DNA of 64,000 nucleotides, taken from Aeromicrobium phoceense. Its GTDB lineage: Bacteria; Actinomycetota; Actinomycetes; Propionibacteriales; Nocardioidaceae. A model generated the notes under the pieces. The model made no database searches. It had not been told where the DNA came from and saw nothing but the letters and a program-made list of their open reading frames with translations. Location: positions 1,736,001-1,800,000 of the forward strand of contig NZ_JACEOG010000001.1 in the NCBI RefSeq assembly GCF_013868155.1, written 5' to 3'. Of the stretch, positions 27,561-34,371 are shown piece after piece (position 1 is the first letter of the stretch; each line of letters begins with the position of its first letter). A program made the translations under genes and the position numbers.

Positions 27561-28427
27561 ATGTACGACGCACTCGTGATCGGCGGCGGCCCGGCGGGCC
27601 TGCAGGCCGCACTGACCCTCGGCCGCATGCACCGCACGGTCGCCCTGGTCGACTCGGGCCGCTACCGCAACGGCACGGTCGAGCACGCCCACAACTTCCT
27701 GACCCACGACGGGCGCGCGCCTGAGGAGCTCCGTCGCCTCGCCCGCGAGGACCTCGCCGAGTACGACACGGTCGAGCTGCGCGAGACGACCGTCCAGAGC
27801 GTGCGCGAGGAGGGCGACGGCTTCGTCGCCGAGACCGACGGCGGCCCGATCGAGGCACGCACGGTCGTCCTCGCGACCGGCCTGAGGGACGACCTGGCCG
27901 ACATCCCCGGCCTGGAGGAGACGTGGGGCAAGGAGGTCGCGGCCTGCCCCTTCTGCCATGGTCACGAGCTCGCCGGGCGGGTCATCGGCCTCGTCGGGGA
28001 CGGCCCTCACGTCCCGATGATGACCCAGATGCTCAGCCCGATCGGCTCGGAGGTGGTGCACTTCGGTGACGGAGAGGTCACCAAGGTCGAGCGGACCGGC
28101 GACGGCGTCCTCGTCCACCGTGCCGCCGCGGACCCGGTCGCCGTGGCCGGCCTGTTCCTGCACCCGAGCTTCGCCCAGTCGGCGCCGTTCGCGGAGCAGC
28201 TCGGCCTCGAGATGCTGCCGTCGGGCTGCGTGCGGATCGACGTGCTCGGCCAGACCAGCCGTCCGCGCGTGTTCGCGGCGGGGGACCTGGCGCACGTCGA
28301 GCAGCTGCCCATGCCGATGGCCTCGGTGCTGCTCGCCGCGGCCGCCGGGCTGGTGGCCGGGTCGAGCGTCGTGCGGTTCCTCGCGGCCGAGGCGGTCGAC
28401 TCCGCCGGACCGAGCGAGGCACCGTAG
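27561..28427 (+). CDS. Thioredoxin-reductase-like flavoprotein, copy 2 (MerR-controlled)
   Basis: A 288-residue paralogue of the gene at 26205, highly similar along its whole length, with the same FAD motif ([20 protein letters not shown]), redox motif ACPFCHGHE and C-terminal [18 protein letters not shown]. Here too the NADPH loop is degenerate ([13 protein letters not shown]). The start follows GAGAGAGG and lies 34 bases after the predicted -10 of the MerR-type promoter. Regulation by a two-cysteine MerR protein suggests a role in thiol or electrophile stress, which is an inference. Confidence 0.82.
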   Translation: MYDALVIGGGPAGLQAALTLGRMHRTVALVDSGRYRNGTVEHAHNFLTHDGRAPEELRRLAREDLAEYDTVELRETTVQSVREEGDGFVAETDGGPIEARTVVLATGLRDDLADIPGLEETWGKEVAACPFCHGHELAGRVIGLVGDGPHVPMMTQMLSPIGSEVVHFGDGEVTKVERTGDGVLVHRAAADPVAVAGLFLHPSFAQSAPFAEQLGLEMLPSGCVRIDVLGQTSRPRVFAAGDLAHVEQLPMPMASVLLAAAAGLVAGSSVVRFLAAEAVDSAGPSEAP

Positions 28428-28430
28428 TCT
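28425..28430 (+). promoter_or_regulatory. Candidate -10 for FAH-family gene
   Basis: TAGTCT, seven bases before the ATG at 28438; it overlaps the stop codon of the preceding gene. Confidence 0.35.
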
Positions 28431-28437
28431 GGAGCCC

Positions 28438-29217
28438 ATGCGCGTGGCCCGATTCGCCGGCGACGACGACCCCCGTTACGGGGTCGTCGGTGCCGATGGC
28501 GACACCCCCATCATCGCTCCCCTCAAGGGAGACCCCCTCTACGCTCCGCTGGAGCTGACCGGCGAGAAGCTGGCGCTCGAGGACGTTCGCCTGCTGGCGC
28601 CGGTCATCCCGCGCAGCAAGGTGGTGTGCGTCGGCAAGAACTACGTCGCGCACGCCGCCGAGATGGGCGGTGACGTGCCCGAGGAGCCGCTGATCTTCCT
28701 CAAGCCAAACACCTCGGTGATCGGCCCCGGCGAGCCGATCTTCTACCCGAAGCAGTCGCAGAACGTGCACTTCGAGGGCGAGCTCGCGATCGTCATCGGG
28801 CGGATCTGCCGCAACCTGACGGCGGAGGACGCCCCGAAGGTGATCTACGGCTACACGGTCGCGAACGACGTCACGGCGCGCGACCTGCAGGCCAAGGACG
28901 GCCAGTGGGCCCGCGCGAAGGGCTTCGACACGTTCTGCCCGCTCGGGCCGTGGATCGAGACCGACTTCGACCCCTCCGACGTCCGTGTGCGCACGACGCT
29001 CAACGGCGAGACCAAGCAGGACGGCCGCACGTCGGACATGGTCTTCGACGTGACGACGATCCTGCAGTACGTGACCAGCTTCATGACCCTCCTGCCCGGC
29101 GACGTCGTCCTGACCGGCACGCCCGACGGCGTCGGCCCCATGCAGGCCGGCGACCACGTGGCCGTGACGATCGACGGCCTGGGCACCCTGACGAACCCGG
29201 TGGTGGCAGATGACTGA
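28438..29217 (+). CDS. Fumarylacetoacetate hydrolase family protein
   Basis: A 259-residue FAH-superfamily hydrolase/isomerase/decarboxylase. Metal ligands are visible in [11 protein letters not shown] (Glu pair) and [14 protein letters not shown], with [17 protein letters not shown] upstream and the C-terminal [14 protein letters not shown]. The pattern matches the widespread acylpyruvase/2-hydroxyhepta-2,4-diene-1,7-dioate isomerase group. In actinobacteria such a gene is commonly next to gltX, as here, where it overlaps gltX by eight bases. The exact substrate cannot be assigned. Confidence 0.88.
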   Translation: MRVARFAGDDDPRYGVVGADGDTPIIAPLKGDPLYAPLELTGEKLALEDVRLLAPVIPRSKVVCVGKNYVAHAAEMGGDVPEEPLIFLKPNTSVIGPGEPIFYPKQSQNVHFEGELAIVIGRICRNLTAEDAPKVIYGYTVANDVTARDLQAKDGQWARAKGFDTFCPLGPWIETDFDPSDVRVRTTLNGETKQDGRTSDMVFDVTTILQYVTSFMTLLPGDVVLTGTPDGVGPMQAGDHVAVTIDGLGTLTNPVVADD

Positions 29218-30679
29218 GACACGTTGGACGACCGCGACCGGCAGCGACGTGGTCGCCCGGTTCTGCCCGTCCCCGACCGGCAACCCGCACGTGGGGATGG
29301 CGCGCACCGCGCTGTTCAGCTGGGCGTTCGCCCGCCACCACGGCGGTCGCTTCGTGTTCCGCATCGAGGACACCGACGCCAGCCGTGACTCGCAGGAGTC
29401 CTACGACCTGCTGCTCGACGTCATGCGGTGGCTCGGCCTGGACTGGGACGAGGGTGTCGAGGTCGGCGGCCCGAACGGCCCCTACCGCCAGAGTCAGCGC
29501 ATGGACGTCTACGCCGACGTCGCGCAGCGCCTGATGGACGCGGGCTTCGCCTACAAGGCCTACGACACCGCCGAGGAGCTGGAGGAGCGCCGCAACGCCG
29601 CGCGCGCCGCCGGCCGCCCGAGCGGCTACGACGGCCTGCACCGCGACCTCACGCCCGAGCAGCAGGCCGCCTACGAGGCCGAGGGCCGCCAGGCGGTCAT
29701 CCGCTTCAAGATGCCCGAGCGCGACTGGACCTTCGACGACCTCGTCCGCGGGGAGATCACCTTCGGCGCCGAGAACGTGCAGGACTTCGTCATCGTCCGC
29801 GCGAACGGCCAGCCGCTGTACACGCTGACCAACCCCGTCGACGACGCGCTCATGGGGATCACCCACGTGCTGCGCGGCGAGGACATCCTGTCGTCCACGC
29901 CCCGCCAGATGGCCCTGTACGAGGCGTTCGCCGAGATCGGCGTGGGCTCGGGCTTCACCCCGCGCTTCGGCCACCTGCCGTACGTCATGGGCTCGGGCAA
30001 CAAGAAGCTGTCCAAGCGCGATCCTGAGTCGAACCTGCTCGGCTACCGCGACCAGGGCTTCCTGCCCGAGGGACTGCTGAACTACCTCGCGCTGCTGGGC
30101 TGGTCGATCGCCGAGGACCGCGACATCTTCTCCCTCGAGGAGATGGTGGCCGCGTTCGAGGTGGAGCGGGTCAACCCGAACCCCGCGCGCTTCGACCTGA
30201 AGAAGTGCGAGGCGATCAACGGCGACCACGTGCGCCTGCTGTCGCCCGAGGAGTTCGTGCAGCGGCTGCTGCCGTACCTGCCCGAGGGTGTCGACGCCGA
30301 GCTCGTCGCGCAGGCCGCGCCGCTCGTGCAGGAGCGCAGCAACCTGCTGACCGAGGCCGCCGAGATGCTCGCGTTCCTGTTCGCGGGCGCGGAGTTCGCC
30401 GTCGACCCCGACGACGCCGCCAAGCAGCTCAACGAGGACGGGCTCGAGGTCGCCAAGGCCGCCCGCGAGGCGCTCGCCGGGCTGGGGGAGTGGACCACCG
30501 AGTCCATCGAGGCGGCCCTGCGCCAGGCCCTGGTCGAGGAGCGCGGCCTCAAGCCGCGTCTCGCGTTCGGCCCGGTGCGCGTCGCCGTGACCGGACGGCG
30601 CATCTCCCCGCCGCTGTTCGAGTCCATGGAACTGCTGGGACGCGAGGCTTCTCTGGCCCGTCTGGACGCGGTGCTCTGA
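29210..30679 (+). CDS. gltX: Glutamate-tRNA ligase
   Basis: Class I aminoacyl-tRNA synthetase charging tRNA-Glu. In organisms that lack GlnRS it also charges tRNA-Gln. The 489-residue product has the HIGH-type motif in [18 protein letters not shown] (HVGM variant), [14 protein letters not shown], and the KMSKS-type loop KKLSKRD (about residues 264-270). The C-terminal anticodon-binding domain is complete. It is followed by tRNA-Gln and tRNA-Glu genes, its potential substrates. Confidence 0.95.
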   Translation: MTETRWTTATGSDVVARFCPSPTGNPHVGMARTALFSWAFARHHGGRFVFRIEDTDASRDSQESYDLLLDVMRWLGLDWDEGVEVGGPNGPYRQSQRMDVYADVAQRLMDAGFAYKAYDTAEELEERRNAARAAGRPSGYDGLHRDLTPEQQAAYEAEGRQAVIRFKMPERDWTFDDLVRGEITFGAENVQDFVIVRANGQPLYTLTNPVDDALMGITHVLRGEDILSSTPRQMALYEAFAEIGVGSGFTPRFGHLPYVMGSGNKKLSKRDPESNLLGYRDQGFLPEGLLNYLALLGWSIAEDRDIFSLEEMVAAFEVERVNPNPARFDLKKCEAINGDHVRLLSPEEFVQRLLPYLPEGVDAELVAQAAPLVQERSNLLTEAAEMLAFLFAGAEFAVDPDDAAKQLNEDGLEVAKAAREALAGLGEWTTESIEAALRQALVEERGLKPRLAFGPVRVAVTGRRISPPLFESMELLGREASLARLDAVL

Positions 30680-30776
30680 GGACTCGGCCTCCCCGGTTTG
30701 GGCAGTCGGGGAGGTGTCCGGTAAAGTCATCTCTTGGTTCGGAGCGCTGCCGCGAGGCAGGGATCCGATACCCCCA

Positions 30777-30848
30777 TGGGGTATGGTGTAATTGGCAACA
30801 CAGCGGTTTCTGGTACCGCCATTCTAGGTTCGAGTCCTAGTACCCCAG
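30777..30848 (+). tRNA. tRNA-Gln (anticodon CTG)
   Basis: Cloverleaf read by eye: acceptor TGGGGTA/TACCCCA, D arm, anticodon stem GCGGT/ACCGC with loop TTCTGGT (anticodon CTG), and T arm TAGG-TTCGAGT-CCTA. No CCA is encoded. Confidence 0.93.
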
Positions 30849-30890
30849 CGAGGACGCACTGGAGTCGATCTGGTAGCGTTTCTCATCGCT

Positions 30891-30966
30891 GGCCCCGTTG
30901 TGTAGCGGCCTAGCACGTCGCCCTCTCAAGGCGGTAGCGCGGGTTCGAATCCCGTCGGGGCTACCA
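30891..30966 (+). tRNA. tRNA-Glu (anticodon CTC), integration target
   Basis: Acceptor GGCCCCG/CGGGGCT (terminal G-U), anticodon stem TCGCC/GGCGG with loop CTCTCAA (anticodon CTC), T loop TTCGAAT and an encoded CCA end at 30964-30966. The part from the anticodon to the 3' end is duplicated at 43263-43308, marking it as the attachment site of the mobile element. The tRNA stays intact on the left side. Confidence 0.93.
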
Positions 30967-30968
30967 GC
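30923..30968. repeat. attL core (46 bp) within tRNA-Glu
   Basis: Identical to 43263-43308. It runs from the anticodon loop CTCTCAA through the T loop and CCA end to AGC after the tRNA. Confidence 0.93.
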
Positions 30969-30972
30969 AAGA

Positions 30973-31013
30973 ACGGCCCGTGATTCCAGGGTTTACCTGG
31001 AAGCACGGGCCGT
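30973..31013. terminator. Hairpin terminator after tRNA-Glu, supplied by the element
   Basis: ACGGCCCGTG (30973-30982) pairs with CACGGGCCGT (31004-31013), with inner TCCAGG/CCTGGA and a short T run after the stem. It replaces the original chromosomal terminator, which now lies beyond attR. Confidence 0.7.
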
Positions 31014-31035
31014 TTCTCATTCCCGCGCCGAAGTG

Positions 31036-31057
31036 CTGGGGCCACACTGGGGCCACA
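31036..31057. repeat. Left arm-type repeat of the element
   Basis: Two TGGGGCCACA units in tandem. The same 22 bases occur at 43133-43154 near the right end, making them likely integrase arm-binding sites. Confidence 0.6.
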
Positions 31058-31503
31058 TCGTTCGATACGTTTCCCATGCTGGCCCGCGTTCTCTGGGCCC
31101 GACAGACAACTGAGGGGCGTGCTGTGGGTTTTCTCCGAAGGCTGGGGGGCCGGATCCGAATGACCTGCGGAGCGTTCATCTACGGGGTCGTAGTGAGTGC
31201 CATGATCCGCGATCTCTTGCAGGCTCTTGGATTCTGCCTCGCCGCTGTCAGCTGGGCCATCTACGTGCCCCTTGGGTCGTGCATGCGACTTCTCGGCCGG
31301 AGCGGTCACGTCTACTCAGTTGCCGCGTTCGTCTCGTTCTCGAACATGTTCATAGAGGCATTGCTGTCGCATACACTCTTACGTTCTTGGCTCAAGGGAA
31401 ACGTTGAACCTTGGCCATGGCAACCCAGCGCGCGTCGGTGACGGCTTCGGGTACGCGGTCTGAGATCGGTTCGCGGTACTCGAAGAGTCACCTTGGGAGT
31501 TGT
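31058..31503. other. Left-end spacer without a supported gene
   Basis: About 450 bases. A plus-strand frame with hydrophobic stretches (ATG near 31159, ending 31441) exists but has no ribosome-binding site and no recognisable family. The minus-strand frame across the tRNA (VAPTGFEPALPP) is a common tRNA artefact. Nothing else is seen. Confidence 0.5.
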
Positions 31504-31872
31504 TCAACCCATCGGGCCAAAGACCAGGGCACCGAAGATGACGAACGGGGCGACGATGAGAGTCAGACCTGTGAGTCCGAGCGTCACCCGCTGCGTGACA
31601 AGTGCGATCACGCGCGTCGCCTCCGGCTCCCTCGGGCAGGTTCGCTCTTGGCGCCTTCGGCCGACCCAGCTAGACAGCACGAGGGCGACAGGCGTTCCGG
31701 TTGCCAACAAAACGAAACCCCAGTCGACGTTCGTCGCAGTGGCGTCCGTGACACCTGTGCTCCACAGCCAAGCCAGCGCCGCGAGAAGAGCCAACTGGGA
31801 AATAGCAACGACCACGGTCACGATGGGACTTGCGGTCGTCAAACTCAATCGGTTGTTTCGAAAACCGCTCAT
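31504..31872 (-). CDS. Small membrane protein, unknown function
   Basis: A 122-residue frame with three to four strongly hydrophobic stretches: TVVVAISQLALLAALAWLW, WGFVLLATGTPVALVLSSWV, and LGLTGLTLIVAPFVIFGALV. A basic, arginine-rich loop lies between the second and third. No family is recognised and no clear ribosome-binding site precedes the ATG. It lies between attL and the integrase gene, on the same strand as int, and would be cargo if expressed. Confidence 0.5.
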   Translation of the reverse strand: MSGFRNNRLSLTTASPIVTVVVAISQLALLAALAWLWSTGVTDATATNVDWGFVLLATGTPVALVLSSWVGRRRQERTCPREPEATRVIALVTQRVTLGLTGLTLIVAPFVIFGALVFGPMG

Positions 31873-31944
31873 GGGCTGAAAGTCTGCCGTGCAGGATGAA
31901 GCCGTCTAAGCACTTGACGGCAGATGTTCCCGTGTCGCGGGTGC

Positions 31945-33138
31945 TCAGCGGCGATCTTCGCTGCCAGGGGAGTTTGGTTCAGAGACACCGAGCTGAGCGG
32001 CGCTGGCGAGGCGATACCTGTTCGCCTCCCGTGCGGCGTCCATGGCGTCGCTGATCTCGTCGAGGCGGTCCTCGAAGAGGTGGCCGTAGGTGTCCATGGT
32101 CATGGTGGCGGAGGCGTGACCGAGCATCTGCTGGACGACCTTGACGTCGGCGCCGGCGGCGATGGCCAGGGACGCCGCGGTGTGGCGGAGCTCGTGGGGG
32201 TGAAGACCGGGCACGCCAATCGCTTGTGCGGCGGTCGCGAGCGCAGCGCTGAAGGTCGAGACGCGGAGGACTTCGCCTCCTCGGACGCCGGTGAAAACGA
32301 GTTGGTCTGAGGTCTTGCCGTGGACGTGTGCTTCGAGGTCGGCGAGCAGGAACCTCGGGATGGGCACTTCTCGGCGTTGGTGGGTTTTCGGGGTGCCCCA
32401 GACGAGCCCTTGGCCGGCGACAGGAGTGACGGACTCGATGATCACGGCACGGCGCCGTGCGAACTGGAGGCGTCCGACGCGCAGTGCAGCCATCTCTCCC
32501 CACCGCAGCCCGGTGTAGGCGAGGAACAGCACGATGAGCCGGTAGGTGTCCCTCTGGCGGTCGGCCAGCGGGACATGCTTGGACACGTCGGTGGGGTGAG
32601 CGATCGCATCGGCCAGCGCGTCGACCTGGGCGTGGGTGAGATAGCGGTGCTCGTGCTTGATCGGACGAGGCAGGTTGACGCCCTTGGCGACATTGCGGAC
32701 CAAGCGCCCGTCTTTGACGGCCATGTCGAGCACGAGCGACAGGACGCGATGCATCTTGCGGACCGACGACGGGGAGTGTGACTTGGACACCGCGGTGATC
32801 CACGCCTGGACGTCGGCGTGGGTGACCTTGCCGAGTGGGACGTGTCCCCAGACCGGGTCGAGGTGCTTGCGTACGATGCCCTCGTAGCGGGCGTAGGTGG
32901 TGGGCTTGACGTGTGCTTGACCGTCGAGCCACTGGTGCGCCCACTCGCGGACGGTCGCCTTCGACAGCGCCGGGTCAATGAACGCGCCGGTGAGCTTGGC
33001 GGCCTCGACGGTCGTCAGGAAACGCTCGGCGTCGATCTTGCGGGTGAAGACCTTGCTGCGCTGCACACCGGCGGGAGTGCGGTAGCGGGCGCGGTAGCTG
33101 GTCTCGCCGTTGCGGATCCGCTTCTCGATGGTGGCCAT
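31945..33138 (-). CDS. int: Tyrosine-recombinase integrase of the element
   Basis: Site-specific recombinase that integrates and excises the element at tRNA-Glu. The 397-residue product has an N-terminal AP2-like arm-binding domain (ETSYRARYRTPAGVQ), a SAM-like core-binding domain (about residues 60-150), and a catalytic domain with R in TGLRWGE, K in GTPKTHQRR, HELRH, the second H in MLGHASATMTM and the nucleophile Y in DTYGHLF. All six catalytic residues are present, so it is probably active. It lies about 1 kb from attL with the excisionase gene just upstream. Confidence 0.95.
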   Translation of the reverse strand: MATIEKRIRNGETSYRARYRTPAGVQRSKVFTRKIDAERFLTTVEAAKLTGAFIDPALSKATVREWAHQWLDGQAHVKPTTYARYEGIVRKHLDPVWGHVPLGKVTHADVQAWITAVSKSHSPSSVRKMHRVLSLVLDMAVKDGRLVRNVAKGVNLPRPIKHEHRYLTHAQVDALADAIAHPTDVSKHVPLADRQRDTYRLIVLFLAYTGLRWGEMAALRVGRLQFARRRAVIIESVTPVAGQGLVWGTPKTHQRREVPIPRFLLADLEAHVHGKTSDQLVFTGVRGGEVLRVSTFSAALATAAQAIGVPGLHPHELRHTAASLAIAAGADVKVVQQMLGHASATMTMDTYGHLFEDRLDEISDAMDAAREANRYRLASAAQLGVSEPNSPGSEDRR

Positions 33139-33181
33139 GTGATCCTCCTGCCCTGACGGTGAGGTGACGTCGGCGAGGGAT

Positions 33182-33421
33182 TCAAGGCAAGCGCGGGTGG
33201 TTGTGGATATCTCGGGCGCCGGCCTGAGCCTGTTGATGAAGCCAGGACATGACTTCGCTCTTCCAGTAGCGGACGCACCGGCCCACGCGGAACCCAGTGG
33301 GGCCTTGGCCGAGGTGGCGCCAGTAGCGTAGCGTCGCGACGGGTACCCGCACGACGGCGGCGACCTCGTCGATGCTCCACAGTTCGTCCCCGTCGTGCAG
33401 GTCGATCTCGTTGATGGTCAT
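33182..33421 (-). CDS. xis: Excisionase-like helix-turn-helix protein
   Basis: A 79-residue protein with a MerR/Xis-type DNA-binding domain: LWSIDEVAAVVRVPVATLRYW then HLGQGPTGFRVGRCVRYW, followed by a short tail (EVMSWLHQQ). The ATG at 33421 is preceded on the minus strand by AAGGAGAAG, so the longer reading to 33466 is not needed. Its place just upstream of int is typical for recombination directionality factors of actinobacterial elements. Confidence 0.85.
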   Translation of the reverse strand: MTINEIDLHDGDELWSIDEVAAVVRVPVATLRYWRHLGQGPTGFRVGRCVRYWKSEVMSWLHQQAQAGARDIHNHPRLP

Positions 33422-33567
33422 GGTTCTTCTCCTTCGGTTCGGACCGTGCTCTCGTATGGCCAACACGGGCTGGAGAGAGCCATCGGTGCTCTGCTGCGGC
33501 CAATCTCTCCCACCCGCATTCCGTCATCCATGAGTCAGCCGTACACCCGAAATCGCGGACAACCCCT

Positions 33568-33703
33568 GCGAACACCCCCGAACACCCGGTCCGGGAGAGG
33601 GGCGTCCGCACGGCGTTCGCGCAGGTCAGAGGCCGTCCGCAAAAAAGTTGAAGAAATCTGTCGAGCTCGCCACGCGAACACCCCCGAACACCCCCTGTTC
33701 GGG
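33568..33703. repeat. Repeated GAACACC motifs and inverted repeat upstream of xis
   Basis: The 20-mer GCGAACACCCCCGAACACCC occurs at 33568-33587 and 33674-33693. CCCGAACA (33683-33690) and TGTTCGGG (33696-33703) form a perfect 8-bp inverted repeat. The cluster fills the 382-base gap between xis and the toxin-antitoxin pair and is likely a regulator-binding region or origin-like site of the element. Confidence 0.6.
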
Positions 33704-33791
33704 AATATCTTCGCCAGGCCCTTGTTTCGGCGTTCGTGTCGCCGTTCTGATCTGGCGATACCGCGATCTACGGAATGGCCAGAAGTTGGGC

Positions 33792-33797
33792 TACTAT
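33792..33797 (+). promoter_or_regulatory. Candidate -10 for toxin-antitoxin operon
   Basis: TACTAT, six bases before the antitoxin ATG at 33804. Confidence 0.4.
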
Positions 33798-33803
33798 CGA
33801 GTC

Positions 33804-34070
33804 ATGCGAACCGTACCGCTCAGTGAGGCCAAGGACCGACTTTCCGCCTTGGTTGACGAGGCCGACAGCACCCACGAGATCATCCGGATCACCAAGCATG
33901 GGCGCGAGGCGGCGGTGCTGATGTCAGCAGACGACTTGGAGTCTCTGCACGAGACGATCCATGCGCTGTCGACGCCCGGGCTCGTCGAGGATCTGAAGCA
34001 GGCTCAGCGCGACTACGAGGCCGGCGAGACCGTCGCCGGTGAGGACGTGCGCGCCCGGTTCGCTCGATGA
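33804..34070 (+). CDS. Type II antitoxin, Phd/YefM family
   Basis: An 88-residue antitoxin. The N-terminal DNA-binding fold reads VPLSEAKDRLSALVDEAD and ITKHGREAAVLMSADDLESL, both typical of Phd/YefM, and an acidic disordered C-terminus follows that would wrap the toxin. The stop overlaps the toxin ATG by four bases. It probably represses its own promoter, with TACTAT just upstream, and stabilises the mobile element. Confidence 0.9.
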   Translation: MRTVPLSEAKDRLSALVDEADSTHEIIRITKHGREAAVLMSADDLESLHETIHALSTPGLVEDLKQAQRDYEAGETVAGEDVRARFAR

Positions 34071-34342
34071 CCGATGAGCCGTGGCGGGTCGAGTTCTCGG
34101 CTGCCGCGGTGCGGACTCTGGATCGACTTCCGCACAAGATCGCCGTCGCCGTGGTGGAGTTCTGCACCGGAACCCTGCCCCAGGACCCGTACCGGATGAC
34201 GAAGCCGCTGCGCTACGAGCTCGAAGGCTGGTCGGTCGCCCGACGCGGTGACTACCGCGTGACCTTGAGGATTCTGGACGACGACCACTGCCTGCTGATC
34301 GGCCGCATCGAGCACCGGTCGACCATCTACCGAGGCCCCTGA
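34067..34342 (+). CDS. Type II toxin, RelE/ParE family
   Basis: A 91-residue toxin with the RelE/ParE fold: WRVEFSAAAVRTLDRLPHKI at the start, then LRYELEGWSVARRGDYRV and LLIGRIEHRSTIY, with the conserved Gly-Asp-Tyr-Arg and C-terminal His/Tyr found in RelE mRNA interferases. Partner of the antitoxin by ATGA overlap. An mRNA interferase role is more likely than gyrase poisoning given RGDYRV and HRSTIY. Confidence 0.9.
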   Translation: MTDEPWRVEFSAAAVRTLDRLPHKIAVAVVEFCTGTLPQDPYRMTKPLRYELEGWSVARRGDYRVTLRILDDDHCLLIGRIEHRSTIYRGP

Positions 34343-34371
34343 CCGCCTGGGGCCTTGAGCCTCGGCGCTAG

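Noticed and set aside
30926-31309. Minus-strand open frame of 127 codons over tRNA-Glu ending VAPTGFEPALPP
   Set aside because: This peptide is the well-known false translation of a tRNA 3' half on the opposite strand; the frame is an artefact.
31159-31441. Possible small membrane protein right of attL on the plus strand
   Set aside because: It has hydrophobic stretches but no ribosome-binding site or known family, and it lies in a region with att arm repeats; not enough support for a gene call.
33568-33703. Iteron-type replication origin
   Set aside because: Only two copies of the 20-mer and no replication initiator gene in the element; listed as a repeat of unknown role instead.
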